Source of the DNA: Leucobacter sp. UCMA 4100
GTDB taxonomy: Bacteria; Actinomycetota; Actinomycetes; Actinomycetales; Microbacteriaceae
Direction of reading: 5' to 3'
DNA length: 64,000 nucleotides
Assembly (NCBI RefSeq): GCF_027853335.1
Contig: NZ_JAFEUS010000002.1
Location: 1 to 64,000, forward strand
Part shown: positions 17,518 through 25,837 of the stretch, piece by piece
Layout: every line of letters starts with the position of its first letter
How positions within the stretch are numbered: position 1 is the first letter of the stretch
Made by a program: the position numbers and the translations under genes
Notes under the pieces: generated by a model
Database searches by the model: none
Seen by the model: only the letters and a program-made list of their open reading frames with translations
Told to the model about the DNA's origin: nothing

Positions 17518-18192
17518 TTGAGTGGATCGACCAGCCCGCCCCACGGCACCGGCCCTCCGATCCGCACCCGTCTTGCTGCGCTGTTCACCATCCCGAAACA
17601 TTGCCCCGCTACCGTGAGTCGCATGGAGGAAGCAATTGAACTCGGCAGGCAAACCGGCACCGAACGGCCGGTGCGGTTCGACGTGGCTCGTGACACGACT
17701 CAGGAAACGACCGCAGCACCGGCTGGCGTGTCGCCGGCCGTCAGCGATGTTCACTATCTGCACAAGCAATCGAGTCCAGCGTTCCCGCGTCCCAAAGCCG
17801 GCTTCGCACCATATGTTGCACTCGTGACCATCGGTTGCACGGTCGCAGCCTTCCTGTGGCTGCGCACGATTGACTCTGGCAGCGTGTGGCTTGCCTCGCT
17901 GATGGTGCCGATCGTGTTCGGAATCGTGAGCGTGTTCGTTCTTCCCCGGTTGCGCAGTTCACTCGACCGTGGCGGCAGATACCGTGGGATCGGTGCGGTA
18001 CTCATGACCGACCGCGCGGGCGTCGTGCTCGGCGAAGACGCTCAGCAGCGCGCCCTCATTGAGGTCGAAACGGGCGGCGAACGGTTTCTGCTCGTCGCGA
18101 CCCAGCACGGCCTGGCGCTTTCGCCTGGCATGCGCGTTGAGGTGAGTTGGTCACGGGAAAAGTCAGAGACCTGCTTCGTTCACCACGGCTGA
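17518..18192 (+). CDS. Hypothetical protein with two membrane helices
   Basis: 224 aa if read from the TTG at 17518, which follows the AT-rich TTGATAATATATATTATG stretch; 189 aa if it begins at the ATG at 17623. Neither start has a good ribosome site. After a hydrophilic N-terminal part come two membrane helices (FAPYVALVTIGCTVAAFLWL and WLASLMVPIVFGIVSVFVLP) and a C-terminal domain of about 80 residues with beta-strand character. Its 3' end overlaps the convergent gene by 30 bp. Function unknown. Confidence 0.65.
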   Translation: MSGSTSPPHGTGPPIRTRLAALFTIPKHCPATVSRMEEAIELGRQTGTERPVRFDVARDTTQETTAAPAGVSPAVSDVHYLHKQSSPAFPRPKAGFAPYVALVTIGCTVAAFLWLRTIDSGSVWLASLMVPIVFGIVSVFVLPRLRSSLDRGGRYRGIGAVLMTDRAGVVLGEDAQQRALIEVETGGERFLLVATQHGLALSPGMRVEVSWSREKSETCFVHHG

Positions 18193-18624
18193 TGACGGCC
18201 GCTCGGCCCGCCACTCAGCGAGCCTGCGCGTGAGCAGCGGCGTGATGCGTGCGTAATTCTGCCAGGTGTCGGCAACATGATAAATCGTCTCACCATCGTC
18301 CCAAAATACGTCGATGTAGTCGTCGAGGTATGACGGCCGCGTCTCGTCTCCGTCGTTGTCGTAGTAGTCCTCGGTGAACGCTTCGCCCTCGGTAGTGAGC
18401 AACGCGGCATCAACCGCCTCATTGCCCGCGTTCTCGGCAAACGCTGCCGGGGTGAGTCGTCGCTCAGAAAGGTCACGTGCGGTCTCCCCTGCCAACGGCC
18501 TACTAAGCCGCTGCTCAGCGCACCACGCGAGGTACATACCGATGTGCGTTGCCGCGCGTTCGGGCGCGAGATCGTCGGGGTAATCGCCCTCGCTGTGCCA
18601 CAGTGCTCTGTCGAAGATCGTCAT
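18163..18624 (-). CDS. Conserved hypothetical protein (DUF7832-like)
   Basis: 153-aa soluble protein starting MTIFDRALWHSEGDYP. The sequence from there, with D-D-L-x-P-E-R-A-A-T-H-I-G-M-Y-L-A-W and a later Y-L-D-D-Y, looks like the DUF7832 family, whose function is not known; this match is from memory and moderate. The ATG at 18624 is chosen because the family similarity begins there; the frame is open further upstream. Convergent with, and overlapping by 30 bp, the gene at 17518. Confidence 0.75.
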   Translation of the reverse strand: MTIFDRALWHSEGDYPDDLAPERAATHIGMYLAWCAEQRLSRPLAGETARDLSERRLTPAAFAENAGNEAVDAALLTTEGEAFTEDYYDNDGDETRPSYLDDYIDVFWDDGETIYHVADTWQNYARITPLLTRRLAEWRAERPSSAVVNEAGL

Positions 18625-18714
18625 ACACCGAGCATGGTCCCTCAAACTGTCGACTGCGTGACGGCAAAGCAACGAACCCATGACGCTTCCATGAAGCGCG
18701 GCTCCCCCACCCCG

Positions 18715-19260
18715 CTAGCGAGCGGATCGCCTCGTCGCCAGCGAAACAACGCCCCTCACGGTGACCACGATGATGACGAGCCACCAGAACGCTTGAATCG
18801 CAGCGAAGGCCCATGGCGCGATCACCGGAGCGGTCAAAAACGTGGCAAACGAGCCGACGAGAGCGAGGGCTGCCATTGTGAAACGCGTGTTGGCCGTTCC
18901 CGCCATGCCCGTCGACCCGGGGCTCATGATGAGCCAGAGGTTTGTGACAAAGAGAAACCCTACGGCAACGCCCCAGCCCGCGGTGAGCGGCCACCGTACG
19001 AGTGGCTGCGACACTCGGCGCCCCTGGTTCGACCAGTCGTAGGCATCGCGGCGGCCCAGGGTGGCGAGTGCCATGGTGAGTAAGGACACACTCGAGACCG
19101 CAAGCAATCCTACGCTCGCCGAGAGCAGCGGCGCGCGGGGCTCCCCTTGCCTCAGCAACGCATGGGTGATTTCGCAGAGGCCCGCGAGGGCGAGCGTGAG
19201 ACACGAGAGCGACAGTAGCGCCCACGCGGTCAGGTCGCGATCGCGGGCCAATACAGTCAT
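18715..19260 (-). CDS. Multi-pass membrane protein, unknown function
   Basis: 181-aa integral membrane protein with about five helices (residues 11-33, 45-67, 92-112, 126-146 and 149-172) and no charged domain of note. No signature of a transporter family was recognised. Its ATG at 19260 is 4 bp before the HPP stop at 19265, so it follows the HPP gene in one transcription unit. Confidence 0.72.
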   Translation of the reverse strand: MTVLARDRDLTAWALLSLSCLTLALAGLCEITHALLRQGEPRAPLLSASVGLLAVSSVSLLTMALATLGRRDAYDWSNQGRRVSQPLVRWPLTAGWGVAVGFLFVTNLWLIMSPGSTGMAGTANTRFTMAALALVGSFATFLTAPVIAPWAFAAIQAFWWLVIIVVTVRGVVSLATRRSAR

Positions 19261-19264
19261 GCGG

Positions 19265-19819
19265 CTATTCTACGGTGATCTTTGCGACGCGCGGCTGCTG
19301 GCAACGCTTCACGATGAATCGATACGCGAGGCCGCAGGCGCTCAAAACGACCGCACCGAGCAGCACGGGAACGAAGAGGTAGCTCCACCCCTCGTGGGTG
19401 AGCATGATCGCGATCGGGGTTCCGCCAGCCGGCGGGTGAATGAGTCGAGTCGTGGCCATGAGGGCCATCGCAAGCCCGACCGCGAGGCCGATGCTCCACC
19501 AGGCGGCCGGCAGTACCGAATGCATTGCGAGACCAGCCGCGGCGGCGATGCTGTGCCCACCAACGACGTTTGCTGGCTGTGAGAGTGGCGCTTCGGGAAG
19601 CAGAAAAATGAGCACGCACGACGACCCGAAGGCGGCAATGAGCAGCGGGATCTCCGCAACGTCGCCGGCTAGGCCCAGAATGCCGATCGTGAGTGAGCCC
19701 GCGAGCGACGCCGCGAGAATGGTGTGCCAGGGCAGTTTGGGTTGGGCGGCCCTGCGCGCCCACCGTTTTACGCCGGGAGTGGCCTGCTGCTGGTCGAAGT
19801 CGGTTGATGAAGAATGCAT
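19265..19819 (-). CDS. HPP family membrane protein
   Basis: 184-aa integral membrane protein of the HPP family, recognised by LIHPPAGGTP (about residues 125-134) between hydrophobic helices, and by SQPANVVGGHSI further upstream. Some members take part in nitrite transport into plastids, but the role in bacteria is not settled. The ATG at 19819 is preferred because the upstream extension would be an Arg/Ser/Thr-rich, low-quality sequence overlapping the formate dehydrogenase terminator. A gene for an unknown membrane protein follows by 4 bp. Confidence 0.82.
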   Translation of the reverse strand: MHSSSTDFDQQQATPGVKRWARRAAQPKLPWHTILAASLAGSLTIGILGLAGDVAEIPLLIAAFGSSCVLIFLLPEAPLSQPANVVGGHSIAAAAGLAMHSVLPAAWWSIGLAVGLAMALMATTRLIHPPAGGTPIAIMLTHEGWSYLFVPVLLGAVVLSACGLAYRFIVKRCQQPRVAKITVE

Positions 19820-19843
19820 GAGACTTTCTTGCGTTTGTACGGC

Positions 19844-19883
19844 TGGGCCCCGGCGCCGAGCTCGCTCAGCTGCCGGGGCCCAA
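19844..19883 (-). terminator. Hairpin after formate dehydrogenase gene
   Basis: An 11-bp GC stem (19844-19854 with 19872-19882) lies 10 bp after the stop of the formate dehydrogenase gene and before the HPP gene. Confidence 0.7.
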
Positions 19884-19892
19884 GACGCATTG

Positions 19893-21071
19893 TTACTGTT
19901 CGGTGTAGTGGGTCGGCTTGGCAGCGTACGAGTGCGCGCCCGTGCCGCGGTAGTTGCCGCCCTCGATGATGATGTATTCGTCACGCAGCGGTTTGCCGTC
20001 AAACCACGACTCGAGAATTTCACGGGTGCCTGCCGCGTAGCGAGCCTGCGCCGAAAGCGAGGTTCCTGAAGTGTGGGTCGTCATCGCGTTGTGTGGCATG
20101 GTGCGCCACGGGTGGTCGGCCGGAGCCGGCTGCGGATCCCACACGTCGCCCGCGTACCCGGCCAATTGCCCGCTCTCAAGCGCGTTGACGATCGCGTCTC
20201 GATCGGCGATTGCGCCACGCGCCGGGTTCACGATGTATGCCCCGCGCGGCATGGTTGCGAGCAGTTCGGCATTCAGGAGCCCTCGGGTCTCATCGGTGAG
20301 CGGCGCGTGTACCGTGAGCACGTCGACCTGCGTGACGAGTTCTTTGATGCTCTCGACGTAGGTGAGACCGTACTGCTTCTCGTACTCGGCGGGCAAGCGA
20401 AAACGGTCGGTGTAGCTGAGCTTGACGCCGAACGGCGCGAGGCGCTCGATCACTGCCCTGCCGATGCGGCCAGCGGCGAAGATGCCCACTCGCATGCCCT
20501 CGAGATCGTATGAGCGCGAGACGGCGTCGGCGATGTTCCAGCCGCCGTTTGCCGCGATCTCGTGTTGCTTGACGAAGTCACGCACAAGCACGAGTACCTG
20601 CATGACCGTGTGCTCTGCGACGCTGATGCTGTTACTGTAGGTGACCTCGGCAACGGTGATGCCTCGGGCGTTGGCGGCGGCGAGGTCGGTGTGGTCTGAG
20701 CCGATGCCCGCGGTGATGACGAGGCTCAGCTTGTCTGCGCGTGCGATGCGTTCTTCGGTGAGGTACGCGGGCCAGAATGGCTGTGAGATCACGATGTCGG
20801 TGTCGGGCAGTTCGCGCTCAAACACCGAGTCGGCGCCCTCCTTGTCGGTCGTCACGACGACGGTGTGCCCCTCGCGCTCAAGCCAGTCGGTCAACCCGAG
20901 GTTGCCAGAAACGCTACCGACGAGCTCACCCGCAACGAAGTCGATGGCCTTGGGGCTTGGCAGCGTTGCTCCGCCCGGGTAGCTTTCGATGACGGGCACG
21001 GTGTCGCGTGCGTACTGTGGCGGGTAGCCGGTCTCTGGATCCGGGTACAAAACGATGAGAATCTTAGCCAT
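19893..21071 (-). CDS. fdh: NAD-dependent formate dehydrogenase
   Basis: 392-aa D-2-hydroxyacid dehydrogenase superfamily enzyme that oxidises formate to CO2 with NAD+ (EC 1.17.1.9). FDH-specific features are the substrate loop QPFWPAYLT, the Rossmann motif AAGRIG, Y-T-D-R-F with Asp marking NAD preference, the N-P-A-R-G-A region with catalytic Arg, and the H-T-S-G-T-S-L-S-A-Q-A-R-Y motif with catalytic His. The length fits the bacterial enzyme of Pseudomonas type. It is divergent from a LysR gene that may control it. Possible roles are formate detoxification or NADH supply from C1 compounds. Confidence 0.94.
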   Translation of the reverse strand: MAKILIVLYPDPETGYPPQYARDTVPVIESYPGGATLPSPKAIDFVAGELVGSVSGNLGLTDWLEREGHTVVVTTDKEGADSVFERELPDTDIVISQPFWPAYLTEERIARADKLSLVITAGIGSDHTDLAAANARGITVAEVTYSNSISVAEHTVMQVLVLVRDFVKQHEIAANGGWNIADAVSRSYDLEGMRVGIFAAGRIGRAVIERLAPFGVKLSYTDRFRLPAEYEKQYGLTYVESIKELVTQVDVLTVHAPLTDETRGLLNAELLATMPRGAYIVNPARGAIADRDAIVNALESGQLAGYAGDVWDPQPAPADHPWRTMPHNAMTTHTSGTSLSAQARYAAGTREILESWFDGKPLRDEYIIIEGGNYRGTGAHSYAAKPTHYTEQ

Positions 21072-21167
21072 GATGACTCCATTTCTTCACGGGGCGTATG
21101 CCGTTGCAAGGCCCTCATACTCACTGTAGGAAGCGCTCAAAGCCTCAACAACGAACCATCACTTGCC

Positions 21168-21189
21168 CCACAACAATCAAAGCTTGTGG
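21168..21189. promoter_or_regulatory. Inverted repeat CCACAA-N10-TTGTGG, candidate LysR operator
   Basis: Six-base arms (21168-21173 and 21184-21189) with 10 nt between them lie in the fdh/lysR divergent region, directly beside the lysR -10 box. This is the size and place of a LysR autoregulatory site. Confidence 0.45.
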
Positions 21190-21190
21190 C

Positions 21191-21196
21191 TAGAAT
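21191..21196 (+). promoter_or_regulatory. -10 box TAGAAT, leaderless-type start of lysR
   Basis: TAGAAT followed by 6 nt and the GTG at 21203. The inverted repeat at 21168-21189 abuts it, so binding there would block this promoter. Confidence 0.5.
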
Positions 21197-21202
21197 GAGA
21201 GG

Positions 21203-22141
21203 GTGCTGAGCGACTCCCTTCCCGACCTTCGGGCCCTCGAGCTGCTCGAAGCGGTCGAGCGCACGAGTTCACTCACGCTCGCGGCAGCCGAACTCGGTGT
21301 CACGCAACAGGCGGTGTCGCTGCGCCTACGACGACTCGAACAGCGACTCGGTCGTAGTCTCGTTCTTCGTTCATCGCGCTCGTCACACCTCACGCCCGCC
21401 GGTGAGGAGCTCATGGCGCTCGCCCGCCCCGTACTCGAGGCAGCCCGCGCGATGGATCGCGACGTGACGGCCTGGCTCGCAGCCGACACCAGGCTTGAAC
21501 TCGCAGCGAGCCTCACGATCGCCGAATACTTCTTACCGACGTGGATCAGCGCCTTCGTGAAAGCCGGCCACGACTCGCAACACCTGAGATCGCGTGCCAC
21601 GAACACGCGTGAGGTGATCCGCCTCGTCTCAGATGAAGAGGTGCAACTGGGCTTCGTCGAGGGCGCGGCTCCCCCACCCGGTCTCAGGTATCGCTTTCTC
21701 GCCGACGACGAGCTCTCGGTGTATGTCTCGCCTGATCACCCCTGGGCCGAATCGCGACGCATCAGCGGATGGACCCTCGCGAAGACCCCGCTCGTGACCC
21801 GCGAAGAAGGTTCGGGCTGTAGAGCGGTGGTTGCCCGCGCGCTCACCGAACATGGCGTCGATCGCACGCTCCTCGTGCAGCCAGCTCTCGAACTCGCGAG
21901 CAATACCGCCGTGCTCGAGTCGGCAGCGGCGAACGTTGCCCCTGCGGTCATCAGCACCTGCACAGCGGTTGGCTACCTCGAGAAAAGACGGCTCGTGCGG
22001 GTGCGAGTCGATCGAGTGAGTTTTCGCCGGCAGCTCGGTGCGATCTGGAAACAGGGTTCGCAGCCACCCGGTTTTGCCGCGAGAGCGTTTCTCGAGACCG
22101 CGCGAAGCATCGAAAAAGCCCCGGCTGCTCAGCTTCACTGA
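21203..22141 (+). CDS. LysR family transcriptional regulator
   Basis: 312-aa LysR regulator. The N-terminal winged helix-turn-helix is visible (LTLAAAELGVTQQAVSLRLRRLEQRLG, about residues 24-50), followed by a linker helix and a periplasmic-binding-like effector domain. The GTG start sits 6 nt after a TAGAAT box. It is divergent from formate dehydrogenase, the classical LysR target arrangement, so control of fdh is likely but inferred. CbbR-like or CysB-like assignment cannot be made. Confidence 0.87.
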   Translation: MLSDSLPDLRALELLEAVERTSSLTLAAAELGVTQQAVSLRLRRLEQRLGRSLVLRSSRSSHLTPAGEELMALARPVLEAARAMDRDVTAWLAADTRLELAASLTIAEYFLPTWISAFVKAGHDSQHLRSRATNTREVIRLVSDEEVQLGFVEGAAPPPGLRYRFLADDELSVYVSPDHPWAESRRISGWTLAKTPLVTREEGSGCRAVVARALTEHGVDRTLLVQPALELASNTAVLESAAANVAPAVISTCTAVGYLEKRRLVRVRVDRVSFRRQLGAIWKQGSQPPGFAARAFLETARSIEKAPAAQLH

Positions 22142-22170
22142 AAACAGGCCGGGCTCCCTCGGTACATCGT

Positions 22171-23403
22171 TTACGGCAGGGTGACTCTGCCGCGCAGCTC
22201 TGAGACGTTTTGCGCGCCCATGAGTTGCATGGTGCGCACCGCCTCTGCCCGCATGATGTCAAACATCTTGTCGACCCCGCGCTCTCCCCCGGCCATGAGC
22301 CCGTAGAGGTACGCACGACCGACCATCGCGGCGGTCGCTCCGAGGCCTACCGCCGCAAGCACGTCGGCACCAGAGAGAATGCCGGTGTCGATGTAGATCT
22401 CGGCACGCTCGTTGACCGCCTCTGCGACGTATGGCAGCAGTTCGAGCGGTGTTGGTGCGCGGTCGAGCTGACGCCCGCCATGGTTCGAGACGACCATGCC
22501 GTCGACGCCCAAATCGAGCACGCGACGTGCGTCTTCGACCGACTGGATGCCCTTGATGACGAGCTTGCCCTCCCACTCATCGCGTAGCCACTGAACGTCG
22601 TTCATGCTGAGCGCTGGGTCGAACATCTGCCCCACAAGCTCAGCGACGGTGCCGTTGAACGAACGGAACGAGGCAAACTCGATCGGTTCGGTCGTGAGCA
22701 CATTGCCCCACCACTGCGGGTAGAGCGCGAAGTCGATCATCGTCTTGAGGCTGAGCGTCGGCGGAATCGTGAGGCCGTTACGCTCGTCACGCAGGCGGTT
22801 GCCAGCGACGGGGGTATCGACGGTGAGCACGAGCGTGTCGTAGCCCGCCTTTCGCACCTCGTCGATGAGCTGGCGCGATGCTTCGCGATCCTTCCAGAGG
22901 TAGAGCTGGAACCAGTTGTTGCCGTCGGGCACCTCGGTGACGAGCTCTGCCGGTGAGGTCGTGCCCATCGTTGAGAGCGAGTACGGAACCCCTGCCCTGG
23001 CCGCTGAGCGAGCGACCGCGACCTCTCCCTCGTGCTGCATCATGCGGGTGAACCCGGTTGGCGCGAGGATGAGCGGGAACGCGGCAGGCTTGCCGAGAAT
23101 GGTCGTTTCGGTGCTCACGTCAGAGACGTCGTGCAGCACCCGCGGCATAAATTCGACCTTTTGAAACGTGGATCGGGCGCGAGCAATACTGACCTCGCCC
23201 TCGGCGGCGCCGTGCACGTAGTCGAATACCGAGCGTGGCGTGCGGCGGCGTGCGATCTTAGCGAGGTCCTTGACCGTGAGCGCCTGGCTGAGGCGACGCT
23301 CGGTCGCGTTGAACTTTGGCTTCTTGAACTCGAGATACGACGAGATATCGCTCCACTTGGGAACGCTGCGGCGAATGTTGCGTGGAGACTGGCTGCCAGT
23401 CAT
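22171..23403 (-). CDS. lldD: FMN-dependent L-lactate/2-hydroxyacid dehydrogenase
   Basis: 410-aa flavoenzyme that oxidises L-lactate or related 2-hydroxy acids at the membrane or in the cytosol, passing electrons to quinone or O2. The active-site motif SNHGGRQLDRAPT (about residues 299-311, with His, Arg and the flavin base region), the PTGF loop and the W-F-Q-L-Y motif are all seen. Its ATG overlaps the LivF stop (ATGA), so it is the last gene of the Liv transporter operon. The N-terminal extension of about 40 residues before the FMN domain is common in actinobacterial LldD2. Confidence 0.9.
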   Translation of the reverse strand: MTGSQSPRNIRRSVPKWSDISSYLEFKKPKFNATERRLSQALTVKDLAKIARRRTPRSVFDYVHGAAEGEVSIARARSTFQKVEFMPRVLHDVSDVSTETTILGKPAAFPLILAPTGFTRMMQHEGEVAVARSAARAGVPYSLSTMGTTSPAELVTEVPDGNNWFQLYLWKDREASRQLIDEVRKAGYDTLVLTVDTPVAGNRLRDERNGLTIPPTLSLKTMIDFALYPQWWGNVLTTEPIEFASFRSFNGTVAELVGQMFDPALSMNDVQWLRDEWEGKLVIKGIQSVEDARRVLDLGVDGMVVSNHGGRQLDRAPTPLELLPYVAEAVNERAEIYIDTGILSGADVLAAVGLGATAAMVGRAYLYGLMAGGERGVDKMFDIMRAEAVRTMQLMGAQNVSELRGRVTLP

Positions 23404-24128
23404 GATGCGGTGGTACCTCCCGTACCGAGATATGCCTGAATGATGCTGTCGTCGGCGAGTAGGTCTCGGGCCGAGCCCGAACGAACGACCTCGCCGTTTT
23501 GCAGAATGTGGCCGTCGTTTGCCGCCTGCAGCGCCCTTCGGGCGTTCTGCTCGACGAGCACCACGGTCGAACCCGAGGCTCGAATCTCTTCGATCACCTT
23601 GAACACCTCGTCGACGATTTTTGGAGCGAGACCCATCGAGGGCTCGTCCATGAGAATGAGGTGCGGCTTCGTGAGCATGGCTCGCGCGATCGCGAGCATC
23701 TGCTGCTCGCCTCCCGAGAGTGATCCGGCTGCGAGGTGACGGCGTTCGCCGAGCACCGGGAAGCGCTCGAACATCTCGCCGATGGCCTGTGCCGAGCCCT
23801 TACGGTGGTTCTTCGCACCAAGCTGCATGTTCTCTTCGATCGTGAGGGTGCTGAGAATCTGACGACCTTCTGGTACCTGCACGAGCCCCTGCTTCACGAG
23901 CTTGTGGGCGGAGGTGCGAGTGATGTTGCGCCCCTCGAAGGTGATGCTGCCGCCCGAGGGCTTCAGCATGCCGGTGATGGCGTTGATGATTGACGATTTG
24001 CCGGCGCCGTTGGCACCAACGAGCGTCACGAGGGTGCCCTCGGCAACGTCGAACGAGACGCCGCGCACGGCCTGCACCTTGCCGTATGAAACGGCGAGGT
24101 CTTTCACACTGAGAATCGGTTCGCTCAT
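23400..24128 (-). CDS. livF: ABC transporter ATP-binding protein LivF
   Basis: 242-aa ATPase of a branched-chain amino acid type importer. Walker A is GANGAGKSS (about residue 38), signature LSGGEQQMLAIARA, Walker B LILMDEPSMGLAPK, and the LivF-typical V-V-L-V-E-Q-N-A-R switch. It overlaps livMG (ATGA) and lldD (ATGA) by 4 nt on both sides, so translation is coupled. Together with the fused LivM-LivG, LivH and the binding protein it makes one importer. Confidence 0.93.
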   Translation of the reverse strand: MSEPILSVKDLAVSYGKVQAVRGVSFDVAEGTLVTLVGANGAGKSSIINAITGMLKPSGGSITFEGRNITRTSAHKLVKQGLVQVPEGRQILSTLTIEENMQLGAKNHRKGSAQAIGEMFERFPVLGERRHLAAGSLSGGEQQMLAIARAMLTKPHLILMDEPSMGLAPKIVDEVFKVIEEIRASGSTVVLVEQNARRALQAANDGHILQNGEVVRSGSARDLLADDSIIQAYLGTGGTTAS

Positions 24129-25837
24129 TCTGAGACCGCCTCCCCACTTTCCTGCTTAGCGTCATCGTCTTCGGTTGCTGCGCCGAGGTACGCCTCGATC
24201 ACACGCTCGTCGGCGGCGATCTCTTCTGGAGTGCCGCTCGCGAGCATCTTGCCGAAGTTGAGCACGGCGATGTGGTTACAGGTACCGAGCACCATGCCCA
24301 CGTTGTGCTCAATGAAGATGACCGTGAGGCCGTCTGCCGCAAGCTGCGTGATGAGTGCCGAGAGTCCCTCGGCCTCAACGTGGTTCATCCCGGCGGCGGG
24401 CTCGTCAAGAATGAGTACCGATGGATCGGCCGCGAGAGCGCGGGCGATCTCGAGGCGACGCTGATCGCCGTACGAGAGTGCCCCGGCTTCGACGTTGGCC
24501 TTGTCGAGCAGACCGACCTTGTCGAGGCAACGTGCTGCGTGAGCGAGAGCAATCTGCTCGTCGCGCTTCGCCGACGGCAGCCAGATGAGGCGGCGCAGGA
24601 AAGTCGGTTTAGCGATGAGGTGCGTACCGATCAGCACGTTCTCGAGCGCGCTCAACCGGTTGAACAGTTTCGAGTGCTGGAACGTCCGGGTAAGGCCTGC
24701 AGCAGCAACCTTGTGCACCGGGGTCTTCGAGATGTCGACGCCGAGCACCGTAGCGGTGCCAGAGGTCGGTGGAATAAGGCCCGAAATCATGTTCACGAGC
24801 GTCGTCTTGCCAGCGCCGTTGGGGCCAATAAGGCCCACGACGTCGCCGCTTCGCACCGTGAGGTCAACGCCCTGCACGGCGTGAACGCCGCCGTACTCTT
24901 TGGCAAGGCCCTTCAGCTCGATGACGGTCTCACCGGCCTTGGGGTGCTCGCGAAGTGCGAGGCCCTCGGCGTTGATGGTCTTGAGAGCCTCGACGTCGAT
25001 CTTCTGCTTACGGCGCGGCACGAGGCTCGCGATGCCGCCTGGCAGGTACAGGATGACGATGAGCAGGAGCAAGCCCGAGATAAACGGCCTGATCCACCCC
25101 GCATCGATGCCGATCATGCGCTGCACCTCTGGCAGCATCGTCTGGAAACCGCTGCCGAGCAGCGGGCCGAAGAAGTTCGTGGTGCCGCCAACGACCGCCG
25201 TCACGAGGCCGTCAATTGCGGTGCTGAACCCAAAGTCTTCTGGGGCTACGAGGCGCATGTAGAAGGCCCAGAGCACGCCGTAGAGGCCCGCGATCGCGCC
25301 TGCGGCGATGAAGGCCGAGAGACGGTGACGACCAACGTCGATGCCAATAGCGCGGGCAGCGAGTTCGTCTTCACGAATCGCCTCGAGTGCGCGCCCGTAG
25401 CGCGAGCGGCCCTGGCGCCAGAACCAGTATGCAACGAGTGCGAGGATGACCCAAGCGATGGTCGGGGTAAGGATCTTGGGCACCTGGATGCCCTGTGCAC
25501 CGCCTGTCCACTCCTGGTTCAGGATGAAGATACGAATGGCCTCGGCAAAGCCGAGAGTAGCGATCGCGAGGAAGACCCCGCGCAAGTGCATCGTGGGAAG
25601 GCCGAGAATGGTTGCCGCGAGTGCGCCAACGACCATGCCCACGGCGATGGCAAAGAGGAGCGTCGGGATGGTTCCCCACGTCGTGGGAGCAGGCGTAATC
25701 GCGGCCGCCGTGAAGGCAGCGATGCCCGCGAAGCCCGCCTGGCCGAGGCTCAGCTGGCCGGCAACGAGCACGGCGTAGAACGAGAAGGCAAAGATCGCGT
25801 TGAGCGCGATGAAAACGAGAACTGATTCGCTGATCAT
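24125..25837 (-). CDS. livM/livG: Fused permease-ATPase LivM-LivG
   Basis: 570-aa fusion of the LivM permease (about residues 1-290, eight or so membrane helices) with a LivG ATPase (about 305-570: Walker A GPNGAGKTT, signature LSYGDQRRLEIARAL, Walker B LILDEPAAGMNH, switch V-I-F-I-E-H-N). A Lys/Arg-rich linker joins the two. The fusion is known in some actinobacterial and other Liv operons. It begins one base before the livH stop and forms one operon with LivF and lldD. Confidence 0.93.
   Translation of the reverse strand: MISESVLVFIALNAIFAFSFYAVLVAGQLSLGQAGFAGIAAFTAAAITPAPTTWGTIPTLLFAIAVGMVVGALAATILGLPTMHLRGVFLAIATLGFAEAIRIFILNQEWTGGAQGIQVPKILTPTIAWVILALVAYWFWRQGRSRYGRALEAIREDELAARAIGIDVGRHRLSAFIAAGAIAGLYGVLWAFYMRLVAPEDFGFSTAIDGLVTAVVGGTTNFFGPLLGSGFQTMLPEVQRMIGIDAGWIRPFISGLLLLIVILYLPGGIASLVPRRKQKIDVEALKTINAEGLALREHPKAGETVIELKGLAKEYGGVHAVQGVDLTVRSGDVVGLIGPNGAGKTTLVNMISGLIPPTSGTATVLGVDISKTPVHKVAAAGLTRTFQHSKLFNRLSALENVLIGTHLIAKPTFLRRLIWLPSAKRDEQIALAHAARCLDKVGLLDKANVEAGALSYGDQRRLEIARALAADPSVLILDEPAAGMNHVEAEGLSALITQLAADGLTVIFIEHNVGMVLGTCNHIAVLNFGKMLASGTPEEIAADERVIEAYLGAATEDDDAKQESGEAVSE

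Noticed and set aside
22122-22160. GC-rich hairpin at the end of the LysR gene
   Set aside because: The stem has a bulge and lies partly in coding sequence; too weak to call a terminator.
24272-25825. 517-codon open frame opposite livMG
   Set aside because: It is entirely antisense to a well-supported fused LivM-LivG gene and has low-complexity Arg/Asp/Glu-rich sequence; a shadow caused by high GC.
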